64,000 bases of DNA from Atopsyche davidsoni (Eukaryota; Arthropoda; Insecta; Trichoptera; Hydrobiosidae). This document shows positions 35,101-44,687 of this stretch, one piece after another. Position numbers and translations under genes: made by a program. Where the stretch lies: assembly GCA_022113835.1 (NCBI GenBank), contig JAILWY010000019.1, positions 124,001 through 188,000 on the forward strand. Reading direction: 5' to 3'. The notes beneath the pieces are model-generated. The model searched no databases and had not been told where the DNA came from. It worked only from the letters and a program-made list of their open reading frames with translations. The stretch's first letter is position 1, and the number at the start of each line of letters is the position of its first letter.

Positions 35101-37430
35101 AAAATGAAAAAGACACCCAGAAGTTGTCTCAAAAAAAAGTAACTTCCACAAAAAATTACCCTAAAAATTTAATGCAACGATTTAAAAGAATTATGAATGA
35201 TGAACAAGATGATACAATAGATTCATTGGAGTATAATTCTAATGAAATTTTAAGTGATTGTGTAAATAGTTCCTTACTGCAAGATACAAGTGAAGCTTCA
35301 AACATTAAGAGCTCCATCACCGTACTCTTGTCACAAACAGATGATTCTATCACTAAAAACAATGACTTTGGTATTTTCAAAAGTTTTTGTGAAACAACAA
35401 TGCCTAGCTCAATCGGTTCACCAGAATTTGTTTCTAAAAGTTGTAATAATATTTCAAGTCCTGATAAATCTCAACTGAATCTAGGAAATAACTCTACCAA
35501 TATGTCTGCATCAGCTCAGTTTACCCCACCGTCATCAATCAAGTTACCTCAGAGCTCCATTCAAGATTTAAATAAATTACCAATATACAAGCAAGGAAGT
35601 AGACACTTGGGTGCCAGAATTGCTCAGTCGGACTATGCTGACCCTAAAGCACTATTTACAACAGAATCTAGTTCTGACCTTGATAAGGTTAATATCTTGA
35701 TAAATAAGAATGCAATAAGACCAGACAGTTTGTTGTCAAACTCATCTCACTTTACTTCATCGAGTGAAGGGTGTCTAAATCCTACGACAGAACTAAATAG
35801 AAATAACTCATTTTTGTACAAAGATAGAAATAAATTTGATTACTTCAAAGAGAAGACCAATAATGGAGTTAAGGAATCGTGTTCAAAAACTGAAGTAAAG
35901 CATATTGAAGATAACATAGATATGACCAAATTCAATTTTAAAACTGATGAAAGCTTTTATGAAAAATCTTTTGATGAGATTGAGTATATGTTGGGAGCAG
36001 AAATATTTAGAGATTCTGCTATATACAGTGATCCAGAAGATGGTATATTGTACAGTCCTACAGTAAGTTCAAGTAAGGCTGTCTCGAAAGCAAGTCACAA
36101 GCAAAGCTCTACGAATAAAAATGACGGCTCGGTCAAAAGAACCAACTTTACTTCAAACCTAGAAAGAGTTATTTCAACTGGAAAGAAAGATGAATTGGAA
36201 CAAAAGAAATTGACGATTCCATTGATTTCATATACTTCATACGTAGAAGATAAAACTGATGATATTAAGCCAAATGTTAAACGTTCATTGAGTATGCAAG
36301 ATGAAATGACAGAAAAGAATGGTAGTACCAATCCTGCAAAATCATTCACTCATGATATTAACAATGCTCCAAAATACACATTTGTAAATAAAAATTCCAT
36401 TAAACCAGCCCCGCCTGTACCAGCAAAACCTATGGTTTATAAATCTAACTTAGTATTGAGAAGTTCACCTCAGAAATCAAGCAGCTCTATTGTATTGGGT
36501 AACCCTATTAAGAAATCACCAACTTCAAAAAATCCAGTATTGAAGGATGTCGAAAAATCTGATTCATCACAAGCTTCATTGAAATATTCACCAAAATCAT
36601 TTAATTTTTCAGTAAATAATCAGGATAAAAATGTAAATACTGCCACAGCCAAAATAAGCACTTCTAATGCAGCCATTGTTCCAGAAATATGCGAAAAAAA
36701 TAATGAAAGAGAAGTGAGTGGAAAATTAAGTTTGACTATTAAGTTAACAGAAAAATCTTCAAATCTTGTTCCACCACTCAAGTCACCGAAAGTAGAAATT
36801 CCTCGACCAAATTATGAAAGATCAACGTCGTCCAATATACAAATTAAGAGAATGAGTTTCGAAAGATGCAGCTTTGATCCCTCTGCTTTGGGTAGACGAT
36901 CTAAAAGTGTATCAAACGAAATCGATAATCCTAAAAATGAAAATGTGATTGTTACAAAATCTGTGCAGGAGAGGAAAAAAGAGATTGAAATGATGTCTAT
37001 GAATGTTTCTGAAATAAAAAATAAACTAAATAATGATACCAATCAAGCATCAAATGGTAAATTAGAAGGAGAAGAATATTCCTCATCAGCCTTGACAAGA
37101 ACTCTTACTTCCAATATCAAGAGTAATAGCTCTAAAGACCAATCGAAGAATATTCAAAGTCTTAAGAATTCAAATCAGGTATTGAAATCCAATATTCCCT
37201 TGCCAAACATTTTTAATACTATGAGATTTGATCATAGTTCAATAAGAGATAGTAGTTTTAGTAAAAGTGATAAAAATGGTGCTTCAAATGAGGGAAGTGT
37301 GAAAGATATTAAGAAATCAACTGTTGGTGATTCATCAACTGAAAGTGTACAAGACATTGATGCAACTTCCAATAATGAAAGTTCAAGAGAGGGTGGCTGG
37401 GTAAAGCATGTTGTTAACAAATTTCAATAA
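8104..37430 (+). CDS. PLEKHG-type Rho guanine-nucleotide exchange factor
   Basis: A DH-PH RhoGEF that would activate Rho-family GTPases at membrane or cortical actin. Coding exons: 8104-8161, 21224-22762, 23417-23574, 28270-28364, 29192-29459, 29532-29648, 30183-30262, 30405-30510, 30692-30835, 31543-31624, 31702-37430. All junctions are GT-AG and phases match throughout, giving 8,376 nt and 2,791 residues. The Ser-rich N-terminus (1-550) carries YxxP motifs. The DH domain spans about 561-745 ([34 protein letters not shown]). The PH domain spans about 770-880 ([29 protein letters not shown]). A very long, mostly disordered tail follows. Pairing of the DH with LQRV.TEI.DTE and a PH with CNNLMLVE is typical of PLEKHG1-3 and relatives. 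The exact orthologue is not settled. The tail is much longer than the vertebrate proteins. Confidence 0.9.
9188..9390. repeat. Large inverted TATG/CATA-rich repeat
   Basis: The left arm (9188 to about 9255) begins GTATATGTGAATATGTGTAT. The right arm (about 9300-9390), read in reverse, begins GTATATGTGAATATGTATAT. The arms share further blocks such as GTGTATGTGTGTATATGTATG. About 45 bp of AT-rich loop separates them. The arrangement is a long imperfect hairpin of low-complexity DNA just outside the left end of the next mariner. Confidence 0.8.
9412..10687 (-). mobile_element. Nearly intact mariner element
   Basis: A 1,276-bp element flanked by TA (9410-9411 and 10688-10689). The left end begins CGGTGTGTGCATTATTTTTT. 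The right end in reverse begins CGGTATGTGGATTATTTTTT, and both continue with TCGGATTT. The transposase is on the minus strand and all three catalytic residues are present. It sits in RhoGEF intron 1, antisense to that gene, and looks like the youngest transposon in the window. Confidence 0.95.
9486..10518 (-). pseudogene. DD34D mariner transposase with one frameshift
   Basis: The family start is the ATG at 10518 ([18 protein letters not shown]), in a different frame from the long open frame that covers the rest. One extra base in TGTGGAGAACTGG (10379-10380) joins the two frames; the family motif there is CENWFRRF. Downstream the frame is uninterrupted to 9486: [12 protein letters not shown], a second HTH ([17 protein letters not shown]), WVPHEL, then catalytic [13 protein letters not shown] and LAPSDYHLF with 34 residues between the last two Asp. 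The protein would have about 344 residues, the normal length. Upstream codons of the long frame (before about 10380) are out of frame and not protein. A sequencing error at this one base would make the element intact. Confidence 0.9.
13632..13655. repeat. 24-bp palindrome
   Basis: GATGGTCCTAA, two bases TC, then TTAGGACCATC: an 11-bp perfect inverted repeat with a 2-base centre. Confidence 0.85.
13934..14075 (+). repeat. Dispersed repeat, copy 1
   Basis: About 140 bp shared with 15770-15910 in the same orientation. Common blocks include GCTATGCTTACAAT, TGCTATC.CCTGATCC, CAGGT.G.G.GGCTT.CAAG and GTGGCTT.GGTG. It is a dispersed, probably non-autonomous, element of unknown family. Confidence 0.7.
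15770..15910 (+). repeat. Dispersed repeat, copy 2
   Basis: Second copy of the repeat at 13934-14075, diverged by scattered substitutions. No target duplication was found around either copy, so the true ends are unknown. Confidence 0.7.
15985..16115. promoter_or_regulatory. CpG-rich island with a CRE palindrome
   Basis: A short block far richer in GC and CpG than its surroundings, containing GGCGCGGCGAGGCGCGCGG and a full TGACGTCA palindrome (16040-16047), the consensus for CREB/ATF factors. It could be an internal promoter or enhancer in RhoGEF intron 1, or a GC-rich repeat. No coding exon fits it. Confidence 0.35.
16194..16366. mobile_element. MITE-like element with long inverted ends
   Basis: A 173-bp foldback unit. 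The left arm begins AGGCCTCTACACACGTAGCA and the right arm in reverse begins AGGCCTCTACGCGTAGCAAC. The arms match over about 65 bp including GCAACAAATCG, CCAATAGCGTCCC and GCTA.CCAATAGCGTCC. The T-rich centre contains AAGTAAACAAC. Internal words are shared with the tandem array at 26816-27640. No clear target duplication. Confidence 0.8.
16533..16578. repeat. 14-bp perfect hairpin
   Basis: TTCACTCTACTTCG at 16533-16546 and its exact reverse complement at 16565-16578 enclose an 18-base loop. The loop and flank contain CCAACTCCAAC-type direct repeats. Confidence 0.85.
20011..20080 (+). repeat. tRNA-derived SINE-like head
   Basis: GGCTCGATAGCGCAGTGATA resembles the start of a tRNA with an A box (TAGCGCAGTGA, 20017-20027). 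AGTTCGAGACT (20061-20071) resembles a B box. The 44-base spacing is right for an internal RNA polymerase III promoter. Acceptor-stem pairing and anticodon structure are not convincing, so I read it as a SINE head rather than a working tRNA gene. Confidence 0.5.
20430..20940. promoter_or_regulatory. GC-rich patches before RhoGEF exon 2
   Basis: Two GC-richer blocks, near 20440-20470 and 20855-20930 (CAGTCGCCGCCGTGAATGA; GCGGGAGAGCGCGGCCC), lie 300-800 bases before exon 2. They are candidates for an internal promoter that would skip the 19-residue first exon. No TATA box or coding start was identified. Confidence 0.25.
21224..22762 (+). CDS. RhoGEF exon 2: Ser-rich N-terminal region
   Basis: It encodes residues 20-532, largely low-complexity and probably disordered, with serine runs (SSSSSSS near residues 67-77). 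Three tyrosines sit in YxxP contexts: YDRP (Tyr276), YDVP (Tyr327) and YDIP (Tyr337). These resemble docking sites for Crk/Abl-type SH2 domains when phosphorylated. The exon ends with GATGGAG before GTAAGATT (phase 1). If the intron were retained, the frame would continue 36 codons to a stop at 22870-22872, giving a short form without the DH-PH module. Confidence 0.88.
23417..29648 (+). CDS. RhoGEF exons 3-6: DH domain
   Basis: Exon 3 (23417-23574) holds a Pro-rich lead, [12 protein letters not shown] and the first conserved DH helix. Exon 4 (28270-28364) encodes [17 protein letters not shown] and [12 protein letters not shown]. Exon 5 (29192-29459) runs from [17 protein letters not shown] to the third conserved helix, [16 protein letters not shown], which contacts the GTPase. 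Exon 6 (29532-29648) is 39 codons, [18 protein letters not shown] to AVRVQ. Exons 3, 5 and 6 are much more GC-rich than their introns. Intron 5 is only 72 bases. Confidence 0.92.
26640..26770. promoter_or_regulatory. CpG-rich island in intron 3
   Basis: About 130 bases rich in GCGC (GGCGCGAGGCGCGAGGCTTG; GCGGCGCGCGCCGGGCGCC) in an AT-rich intron. One frame is open across it ([13 protein letters not shown] near the start), but no acceptor-donor pair keeps the RhoGEF phase. It could be an internal promoter or a GC-rich repeat insertion. Confidence 0.3.
26816..27640. repeat. Tandem array of a MITE-like unit
   Basis: The word CAAAGTAGGA or a one-base variant recurs at 26901, 27028, 27150, 27272, 27423 and 27567, so spacings are 127, 122, 122, 151 and 144. 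The 122-bp units at 27028-27149 and 27150-27271 are nearly identical, each with AAGCTGAAAGTCTGTTGGAA, GAGTCGCGACGTACGCAGTG and ATGCAATCA.CCAAAAGCTA. Outer units keep AAGTAAACAACGCAAAG and AATCAGCCAATAGC. These words and the AGAGGCCTCT at the left edge are shared with the MITE at 16194. The array appears to come from tandem amplification of a relative of that element. Confidence 0.85.
28705..28760 (+). repeat. Possible tRNA-Ser/Leu-like SINE fragment
   Basis: CCCGAGTGGCTAGCGATGC resembles the A-box arm of a Ser or Leu tRNA, and GGATCGAACTC about 35 bases later resembles a B box. It lies at the start of a GC-rich block (28700-28970) in RhoGEF intron 4. There is no convincing full cloverleaf. 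Confidence 0.3.
29649..30182 (+). other. RhoGEF intron 6
   Basis: GTCAGT to TTATAG. AT-rich; no other feature seen. Confidence 0.7.
30183..31624 (+). CDS. RhoGEF exons 7-10: PH domain
   Basis: Exon 7 (30183-30262): [20 protein letters not shown]. Exon 8 (30405-30510): [20 protein letters not shown] and the strand ending YKSHIM. Exon 9 (30692-30835): [20 protein letters not shown] through REWTLLLKR, including the C-terminal helix Trp typical of PH domains. Exon 10 (31543-31624): [20 protein letters not shown]. The domain would bind phosphoinositides or help position the DH domain. Intron 9 (30836-31542) is AT-rich without a recognised feature. Confidence 0.92.
31702..37430 (+). CDS. RhoGEF exon 11: very long C-terminal tail
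   Basis: A single 5.7-kb exon encodes about 1,909 residues with no intron and no known globular domain. The first part (about residues 964-1314) has about 35 cysteines, many as CxxC pairs (CKDC, CDKC, CLEC, CSKC, CQEC, CSNC), so metal binding is possible. Further on are possible phosphotyrosine sites (HIYETL, Tyr1601; EYAVP, Tyr1694) and an SH3-type proline motif ([10 protein letters not shown] near 2450). The protein ends [12 protein letters not shown]. Composition is rich in Asn, Ser, Lys and Asp, as in disordered scaffold tails. The stop TAA is followed by AATAAA at 37469. Confidence 0.93.
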
Positions 37431-37468
37431 CATTTTTATATATATAGATGATATTTAAATAAGTGTAA

Positions 37469-37474
37469 AATAAA
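37469..37474 (+). terminator. RhoGEF poly(A) signal, proximal
   Basis: AATAAA 38 bases after the stop codon, followed by T-rich sequence. A second AATAAA at 38485-38490 could serve a longer 3' UTR. Confidence 0.55.
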
Positions 37475-39290
37475 TTTATTATTATTTTAAATTAGAACTT
37501 TCACTACCTAAGTTGGCATATGAAGTCGTTGAAAGTATTTCTATATTTCTAAGGTGCTGCGAAGACATTAAGATTTTGTAAAATTTATTTTTTTAAATAT
37601 TTAATAAACAGTATTGGATTTAAAGAATAATATAAATAAGGGCTCTGAGAAGGTAAACTGTGGTAAAATTTGCTAAAAAATTTGTATCTGTGATTAATAA
37701 CACAAAGAGTATTATTCAGCTCCCTGGTGGGTAAATCAGATCCTGAATTCAAACGATTTAATATTATATAGAGCTTCAAACAAATTTTGTATATTGGTAT
37801 ACTTTGCTATAATAAAATATATATCGTCCACCTCAATTGATACTTCAAAATATTGTTAAATGATAAAGAACCTGTAAAACAACTATGTCAGAGTATTTTA
37901 TCTGTGTGGGAAATCCAATATTCCCTTGCTAAACTTTTATAGGATGGCTTTAGATTTTAAATGAGGCTATAAAGTATAATATATCTGTTATCGGATTTGT
38001 CTTTGCATATATTAAGAAACTAAAAGATTTTGTATTTTTACATCCCTATTTGAGCATGAACAAATAAGCATTTTTTACATACAAAATTAAAAGAAATAAT
38101 TATATTTCATCTAATTTGTATGCAATATATTGCAACTGACTATGAATTTAGGAGACTGATTATAATGAATAATTAATAAGTCAATGTTATGTTTTCAACC
38201 TTTCCGATGGCATATTTGAGAATGATACTTGTCTATTATAGTTGGAATTTCTTTTATGTTATGTGTGCAGTTATTCTCTTATTCATAAATAATGTTACAC
38301 GTAACTTCCTTGCATTTCAATAATTGTTTTATTATAAAATGTTAGTTTTAAATTATTGAAGTCTTTTTATAATTATTATTAATGGTAATAATCAAGTGTA
38401 GGTACTGATATGTATTTATGTAGTTTGTAAGATACCAATGCATGCAGTTTTGTAAATTGATGTATTTTTTATATTGCTAACAAAAATAAAATATTTATAA
38501 AACAAAAAGTATTTTTTTCCAAGTAATTACTCAGATGTAAAAAAACAACAGCATATGGTGACATTATTTAGTATTTTAAGGATTGTCAAATAATCTTTGC
38601 TTTGCGATGCATGCTTTAATTATGCTATTAAAAAATAAAGTCTTCTTGTACTCCCATAACTCTCACATCAATGCTTATCATCATGTTCAGTAAACTTGAC
38701 AACATTGACAGTTGATTATTATCATGAATTAATGAAAAATTTATATAATCAAATAAATCTTAATTTTTTTAATTTCAACTATTTATAAGGTATTACATTT
38801 TACTCATCACTGCATAGCCGTCAAACAGTGAATCTGCGAATCTTATTTTATAATGATGTGATCTGGGGTCACTCTTGGGGTCGTGCATGAAGAACCCAGA
38901 GCGTAGGTGACAGCCCCTCTTGGTCCTGAGAACTCTGTGATATAGCACCACAAACGTTTAGTGTATTTATAAAGGATATGCAAATGAAGTATATATTAAA
39001 CACTTTTTATAAGAATATTATTTTTAATTGTATAAACATATGTGATATAAACATATATATATAATGAAAAAAATATTTTTTTATTTAAATCTTCAAAGTG
39101 AGTTTATTAGAATATCATTTTGCATAACTAGTTTCGACCCTATACCGGGTCATCATCAGATGCATGACTAAAACTCTCATCTCTCTATCATCATTGTTGG
39201 TGATGCTTGTTTTGAATATTAAATCATATTGAGAAAATAATATAAGATTAAAGTTTCTTGGTAAGTTCAAATATACATCTCTTTTCAAAT
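37475..39290. other. Convergent 3' intergenic region
   Basis: Lies between the tail of the plus-strand RhoGEF gene and the tail of minus-strand r2d2. AT-rich with several AATAAA sites. Near 39130 is AGTTTCGACC, an 8-base spacer, then GGGTCATCATCAG, a motif seen in insect repeats. No gene found. Confidence 0.5.
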
Positions 39291-39296
39291 TTTATT
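39291..39296 (-). terminator. r2d2 poly(A) signal
   Basis: AATAAA on the minus strand, 37 bases after the r2d2 stop codon. Confidence 0.6.
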
Positions 39297-39333
39297 GTAA
39301 ATGAGATCAAAATAATATTTACAAAATGGTTGT

Positions 39334-42300
39334 TTACATGTTTAGCATTAACTTCATATATTCGATGGTTTCTATGGCTGTCTTGTATTTACTTTCGCGA
39401 TAGGAGTTTCCAACTGAAGCTAGTGCTAACGGTGGAGTCACTCCATAGGCCATTATTGTAACAATATGTTTAAGAGGATCACAGTTCCTCATTGTCCCCC
39501 ATTCAAAGTCTAGGTTCAGAATTTTAAAAAGGGATTCGACAAGCATTACAGCAGTTTCAGAAGTTATGGTAGCTTCATTTATTTTATCCAAAACTGCATT
39601 CTTTTTTATTTCATCTGAAAAAAGGAAACAATATTGTTAAAATCCATTTTCAAAAAAGTTTAAAAAAATCCATTGGTTCAAGACACATCATAAATAAAAT
39701 ATAATTGCTTATAAATTAAATAGCTAATAAAAAATAATTTCATGTTAAAACAATTAATCTATATATATATAAAACACAAAAGATGTTTCTGTGTCCGTCA
39801 TAGGCTTTGAAACCATCCAACCGATGTGCCCCATACCGGTTTCATTCAAAAGAAAATAATACGAAGAATATTTGAGACTATTAAAACAATGCATTAAATA
39901 AATTCGGTATATTAATGTAATTGTTCACATGAGGAAATTATATTAAATATTCACATGTATATATAATTAAATTGTGATTAAGTATATCATTTAAAAAGTT
40001 TTAAATAATCAAATGTATTAGAAATATCATCACAACAAATGACACACAAAATTAACACATACAATAACAGAAACTTTCTTTGCATTTTTCAAATATGTCT
40101 ACAATTACTTATTAAAAGAATAAATTATTTTGATTAAAGAGGCATTTACAAATGAACAATAACTCTCACAGTATACTGCACTAGGCAAAATTTCATTTAC
40201 GAAGATTATAGGACAATCTGAGAGGTCAAGATATTTAGATTTATTCTGCCTTCATTACTTGTCTTTTGTTAAATATTGATCAATTTTAATGTAAGAAGTA
40301 CACTTGCTTTCAACATGAAGACTATGGTTTAATAAATATCTGATCAATCAGGCTACATAAAGAATAAGATGATCGCAACAAAACTCACTAAAATTGAAGC
40401 TGATTTGAAGCCATTTTGCGATTGATACAGACTAAAATAATAAAACGAGTGTAATAAGCTATTACTGTAGTAACATTATTATATAATTATACCAAAAGTC
40501 CTCCAGCTGTAGATCCAATCCTTTATTTGTAGTTTAGGATTTAAAACAACAGTTTTTTCCTGTGAAGTTAGAGCCACATAGTTCTTTTCAGCCTCTGCGT
40601 TCTTATTTTTAAGATCTTCACTTGTCTAAAAAAATTATATTTTATTATAAATTGATCTCATATTTGCAGCAATGCACCAAAGCTGAGAGTGTGAAGCAAA
40701 CATATTGTCGAGCACGAGTAATTTCAAATCGATTCGTTTAACTTTTAAATTGCCCAAATTTCAGAAAACGATCCTAGAACTGTGGTCTATGGTGGCCTCT
40801 GCATAGATACAGGACCATTGATGACGCTCTCTCTTTCCGGTTAAGCGCTAAAAGCTTCATCCAGCTAGTGTATACAAACAAGACAAGATATTTCAGCCAT
40901 TGATTTATTTTTGTAATTTAAAAGTAAAAATGGAAAATACTAAAAACAGATTGAAGATCGTGGACTTTGTGAAGCCATTCTCGAGGCTGGAAAGTTTTGA
41001 CAACTGGCTGGTGCGGTTGGATGTTATAATGAACATTTGTAAATTTATATTTAGAAAGAGTAGTAAATAAAAAAAATCCGCAGAATCAAGTGGCAAAAGT
41101 AATTTTCAACATAAAAATATTCAAAACATGATATTAATAGCATCCCTTCTGATTTGTCGTATACATCAGATGAATTATAAAAATAAGCTGAGAGTTTTTG
41201 TAGACAAACTACATTAATCAACTTTACTGAATTATAGATTCGGTAGTCAAACTCAACTTGTTTATTTGGTGAAAGTGATTATTATTTATTATATTTAAAT
41301 ACACCTATACCTCGCTATACGGCCGGTCGTTATACGGCCTAAAATGTTTCGCTATTCGACAACTTATAAGGGAAACCGATGGTAAAGCTTCAATTAAAAC
41401 ATTTTAGTAAAACTATAACATCAAGGATGCTGTTGACAGCATCAGTGAATCATGGAAGGAATTAAAATTAACAACAATGAACCATGTTTGGAAAAAAATA
41501 TGGCCAGAATGTATAAAAAGTGTGACATATTTAACAAATATGGAACCGATCCCATTAAATTTGTATGAATTCGTATTAGAATAATTGATTCATTATACGG
41601 CTTTTCGATTAGCGGCCAAGTTTCGTGGAACGTATCTAGGCCGTTAACGGAGGCATAGGTGTACTTCACTAACTTACCAAAACTATGGGCATACTGAAAT
41701 GTGTTTTTAGTGTAGCTAATTTTTCAATAGCTGCTTCTGCAGCTAATTGCTTTGATTTTTTTTTTGAGTTCGAGGTTGCTTCGCAGGTGTAATGCTCTGT
41801 CACACACTGCACAGTAAATAGTCTCAAATGCGGAGGACCACATTCACCAGTGTAATTAAAGACTGCTTCAGAAATGCATAGTTCATTGCACCGATCCTAC
41901 AAAATAAATTAAATTGGCTAGATGACAAAATTTCAAATATACTTCATTATTAAAAAAGAAGGTTTAATTTAGTAGGTTGACTATATTAGGTGCGCAATTA
42001 AGTTTTTAGGTTTTTTTGATTAATGAAAAATGGAAAAATTCAAAGTATCGACTCTCACTGGCTACACATTTTTGCCATCTCTCTGGCAATACATAAATAT
42101 CGCGACGATAAAACGACGCATCATTAGACCTAAACCATTAATCCAACCAATTTTCCACTTCTTTGAAATTGGCCCAGTGTTGCCCAGCCATACCATGACA
42201 ATTTCGCCCGGATTCAGCAGCTCAAAGTACACGAATCCTTTTTTGTCCCACCAAACGCAGAGCACTGTCTTCTTTCAGAAACGATTTGGCCATGCCGTCG

Positions 42301-43318
42301 ATATTGATGCTACGCTAGGTGAAAGCTACAATTTTTTGTATTTGGGATTCTCAAAATATATCCACTTCTCATCGCCAGTAACAATTCGATGCAGGTAACT
42401 TTTTCTTTTATGCCACAAAAGCAAAATTTTTGAAGTGGTTGTTCGGTTTTCTATCTGTCTCTCGGTCAGCTCATGCGGCTCCCATTTTCCTTCCCTTTGA
42501 TTTTTACCATGGCATTTAAACGTTTGGAAATACCTTAGCGAGTCATGTTTAATGCCTCCGCAAGTTGATCTTGTGTTTACGTATCATCTTCATCCAATAA
42601 CGCTTGCAGATCGGCGTCCTCAATTGTTTTTGGTCTTCCGGAGCACTCTTTGTCCTCAGTGTCGAAATCACCACTTCTGAAGCGTTTTTAAACCAATTTT
42701 CACAGGTAGCTTTCGATAGTGCATGTTCGCCAGAGGCCTCCTCAAGCAAACGACGTGCTTCAGCTGCATTTTTTTTCAAGTCAGAGCAGAAAAGCAAAGC
42801 TTCCCGCAAATACTGTTTTTTTGTCACAAAACTTCGACATCTTCATTGTTAGAATATTGTCTAAGTTATAAAAAAAACACAAGTATAGACATGTATGTCG
42901 ACTACGTGTCGTTAGCGCCATGTGTAAAACCTAAAAACTTAGTGGCGCATAGTATACGTTTTTTATTGTTATCGTAAACAAAATTTAGTTTGATTATGAT
43001 ATTTTAGAGGAAATAAGCTGCCAAAAAGTGATAATACAAAATTACCCTCAAAACTGCGACGAAATCACCTTGGTCACCGGAAATGGGGTGTATATTTAAG
43101 CCAGCCAATTTAGTTAATGCATTCTTTGCTGCTGCATGTTTGGCTTCTTTTTTAGACTTTCCAGATGCAGAACATTTAATACTCAAGACCTCTAGGTCGC
43201 AACAAAAGACACCGCATAGGTCAGCTTCAGAAATACAATACCGAGGGGTATCATTGTGTTTTACAGTCAACTCCTGAAGAATTGTGATTGGTGTTTTGGT
43301 TGGTGTATGGTTTTCCAT
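39334..43318 (-). CDS. r2d2: R2D2, dsRNA-binding partner of Dicer-2
   Basis: R2D2 loads Dicer-2-made siRNAs into Argonaute-2 in the insect RNAi pathway, in the cytoplasm. Exons on the minus strand: 43318-43046, 41896-41678, 40625-40493, 39614-39334; phases match and give 301 residues, close to the 311 of fly R2D2. dsRBD1 spans about 9-76, starting TPITILQELTVKHNDTPRY and ending with the helix KKEAKHAAAKNALTKLAG. dsRBD2 spans about 92-160, with GPPHLRLFTVQC and KKKSKQLAAEAAIEKL. The C-terminal part (165-301) has no known domain, in keeping with the Dicer-2-binding tail of R2D2. The exon 3 donor (GTATAA) is weak. Loquacious-type proteins have three dsRBDs, which argues for R2D2. Introns 1 and 2 carry transposon relics. 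Confidence 0.85.
41302..41661 (+). mobile_element. Tigger-type non-autonomous element
   Basis: A 360-bp element in r2d2 intron 2 flanked by TA (41300-41301 and 41662-41663). The left end begins CACCTATACCTCGCTATACG; the right end in reverse begins CACCTATGCCTCCGTTAACG. The ends resemble pogo/Tigger termini. It keeps a C-terminal scrap of transposase. Confidence 0.82.
41414..41584 (+). pseudogene. Tigger/Jerky-like transposase C-terminal scrap
   Basis: A frame of 56 codons ending at TAA 41582-41584 reads YNIKDAVDSISESWKELKL, TTMNHVWKKIWPECI. The order I-x-D-A-x-x-x-I-x-x-x-W then T-x-x-x-x-W-K-K-I-W-P is typical of the post-DDE tail of pogo/Tigger/Jerky transposases. The catalytic domain is absent. 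Confidence 0.65.
41986..42954 (-). mobile_element. Deleted mariner in r2d2 intron 1
   Basis: About 969 bp with TA flanks (41984-41985 and 42955-42956). The left end reads TTAGGTGCGCAATTAAGTTT and the right end in reverse TACTATGCGCCACTAAGTTT, both continuing TTAGGTTTT. Minus-strand transposase pieces remain: an N-terminus (ATG 42840; [15 protein letters not shown], then LSKATCENWF) with a frameshift, a first catalytic motif VTGDEKWIYFENP near 42365, then stops, LCVWWDKKGFVYFELLNPGE, and the C-terminal family end near 42020. The segment with the second and third catalytic Asp is deleted. Confidence 0.88.
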
Positions 43319-44336
43319 TTTGAAATAAAAGCAAACTCACTGCACTGGCGCTGTTTCAAAATAAAAATTATCAATAAGTAAATATATCTTATCTCTTCGC
43401 TGTGAATCAATTCACGTTTTCGTCCGTAACGAGGTGATGAAACACGAAAGCGTAAAACGCAACTGTGAATCAGCTGGTAATACTTACGATAACATCACCA
43501 AACTAAAAGTGAAGTTTTTAAAAGACAATTCGCAATAATCATAAACTACAAACAAATTATAATTTTCAAATACCATTAAATAAATTAAATACGTTTATTT
43601 TTTAATCACTGAAATTTCAATATTAATTATCGATCTGATCTGAAAATATCTGATTAATCAAACAAGTTTTGTCACGTCATGTGCTAGGGAAGATGAAGGT
43701 AATGGGATTCACTTTTTTGTAAATTGGAATAAAAGTAAATCTATAGAATAATTATTTTTTGATTTAGCCCTATTATAAACTTTATTTATCTTACTAACAA
43801 TTGAGATCACATTTAATAATTTTGGCAGATTAATTTAAGAACTATAATGATTTAAAAAATATTTATTGATCACCACTGCCTACCGATGTGGACGATGGTA
43901 ATTAGTGTGTGGGCAATGGTGGTGAGCACATGTTGCACACATAATTGCGAGCTGAGTTCCATTTGGTGAAATCTGCATGAGCCCAAGAAGTGCACAGGAA
44001 CCACATTTCATTGACTCGGTCGAATTCACCGCATACAATACACCGGTCACCAGGTCTTTTGCATCATTGTCATAAGTATTTACTTCCGAAGTATCATTCA
44101 ATTCCTGCAGAATTTATTTCTTTACATTCTAAGGACCCACCTTCTGCGGCTTGCCTTTCACAGCTTTCGTCTTCTTTTTATTTTATTTTTTGATCATGAT
44201 GTCTTTGTCAAATCTTTGCATGCTATTTTTGTTTTCCTTGTCTTGTCTTAAGGACATATGTTTTCTTAGGCTTCTGGATAAAATCTTGGATTCTTGGTCT
44301 GTACTCAGATGTTGAATAAACCAAGGACGCTACATT
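43319..44336. other. Upstream of r2d2; decayed transposon tail
   Basis: The first few hundred bases are the likely r2d2 promoter; no TATA box was recognised. At 43880-44101 a minus-strand frame carries four CxxC- and His-rich spots (CGSC, CATCAHHHC). It may be the decayed C-terminus of the pogo-like transposase just upstream on that strand. Confidence 0.4.
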
Positions 44337-44687
44337 CTATGGAGTTATGCTTCCTGCAAGACGGCTCTTCATAAAAAAGTCGCATTCTCTTCTGTATGCT
44401 GCTTTGAGTGGTCCAAAAAAGGACATCTCCAAATGGCTGCATGCGGTGACAGGTAAAGAGCGGGGCGGTAGAGACAGCATATGAATATGGTTTTTCTTGC
44501 AATGCTCATGGAAGGCCAGTGCAATATGGCTTGCATTATTGTCCAGTATCAATAGGACCGGTTCGTCTACAGAAGGTTTAGCATGATGACTAGTGTTTTT
44601 CTTCATTGAAATTATGTTGTGTGGGCAATCAGAGTCACCTGACTCCAATTGCCTACATCGCTGAAAACGAGAAAAAAATCCAACCAA
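44337..44687 (-). pseudogene. Pogo/Tigger-like DDE transposase remnant
   Basis: Part of a DDE_1 domain: PVLLILDNNASHIALAFHEH with the second catalytic Asp, then CKKNHIHMLSLPP. Next comes a short out-of-frame segment (the expected RLQP.DV appears as HRMQPFGDV in the neighbouring frame, 44410-44450), then SFFGPLKAAYRRECDFFMKS. Two frameshifts and missing ends make it a pseudogene. It lies between r2d2 and the ARMT1-like gene. Confidence 0.75.

Noticed and set aside
31688..37420. Many antisense frames across RhoGEF exon 11
   Set aside because: Short, hydrophobic, without motifs; complements of the AT-rich sense codons.
39761..39860. Helitron or other repeat end near CTATATATATATAAAACAC
   Set aside because: It resembles common insect repeat starts, but no second end or coding part was found.
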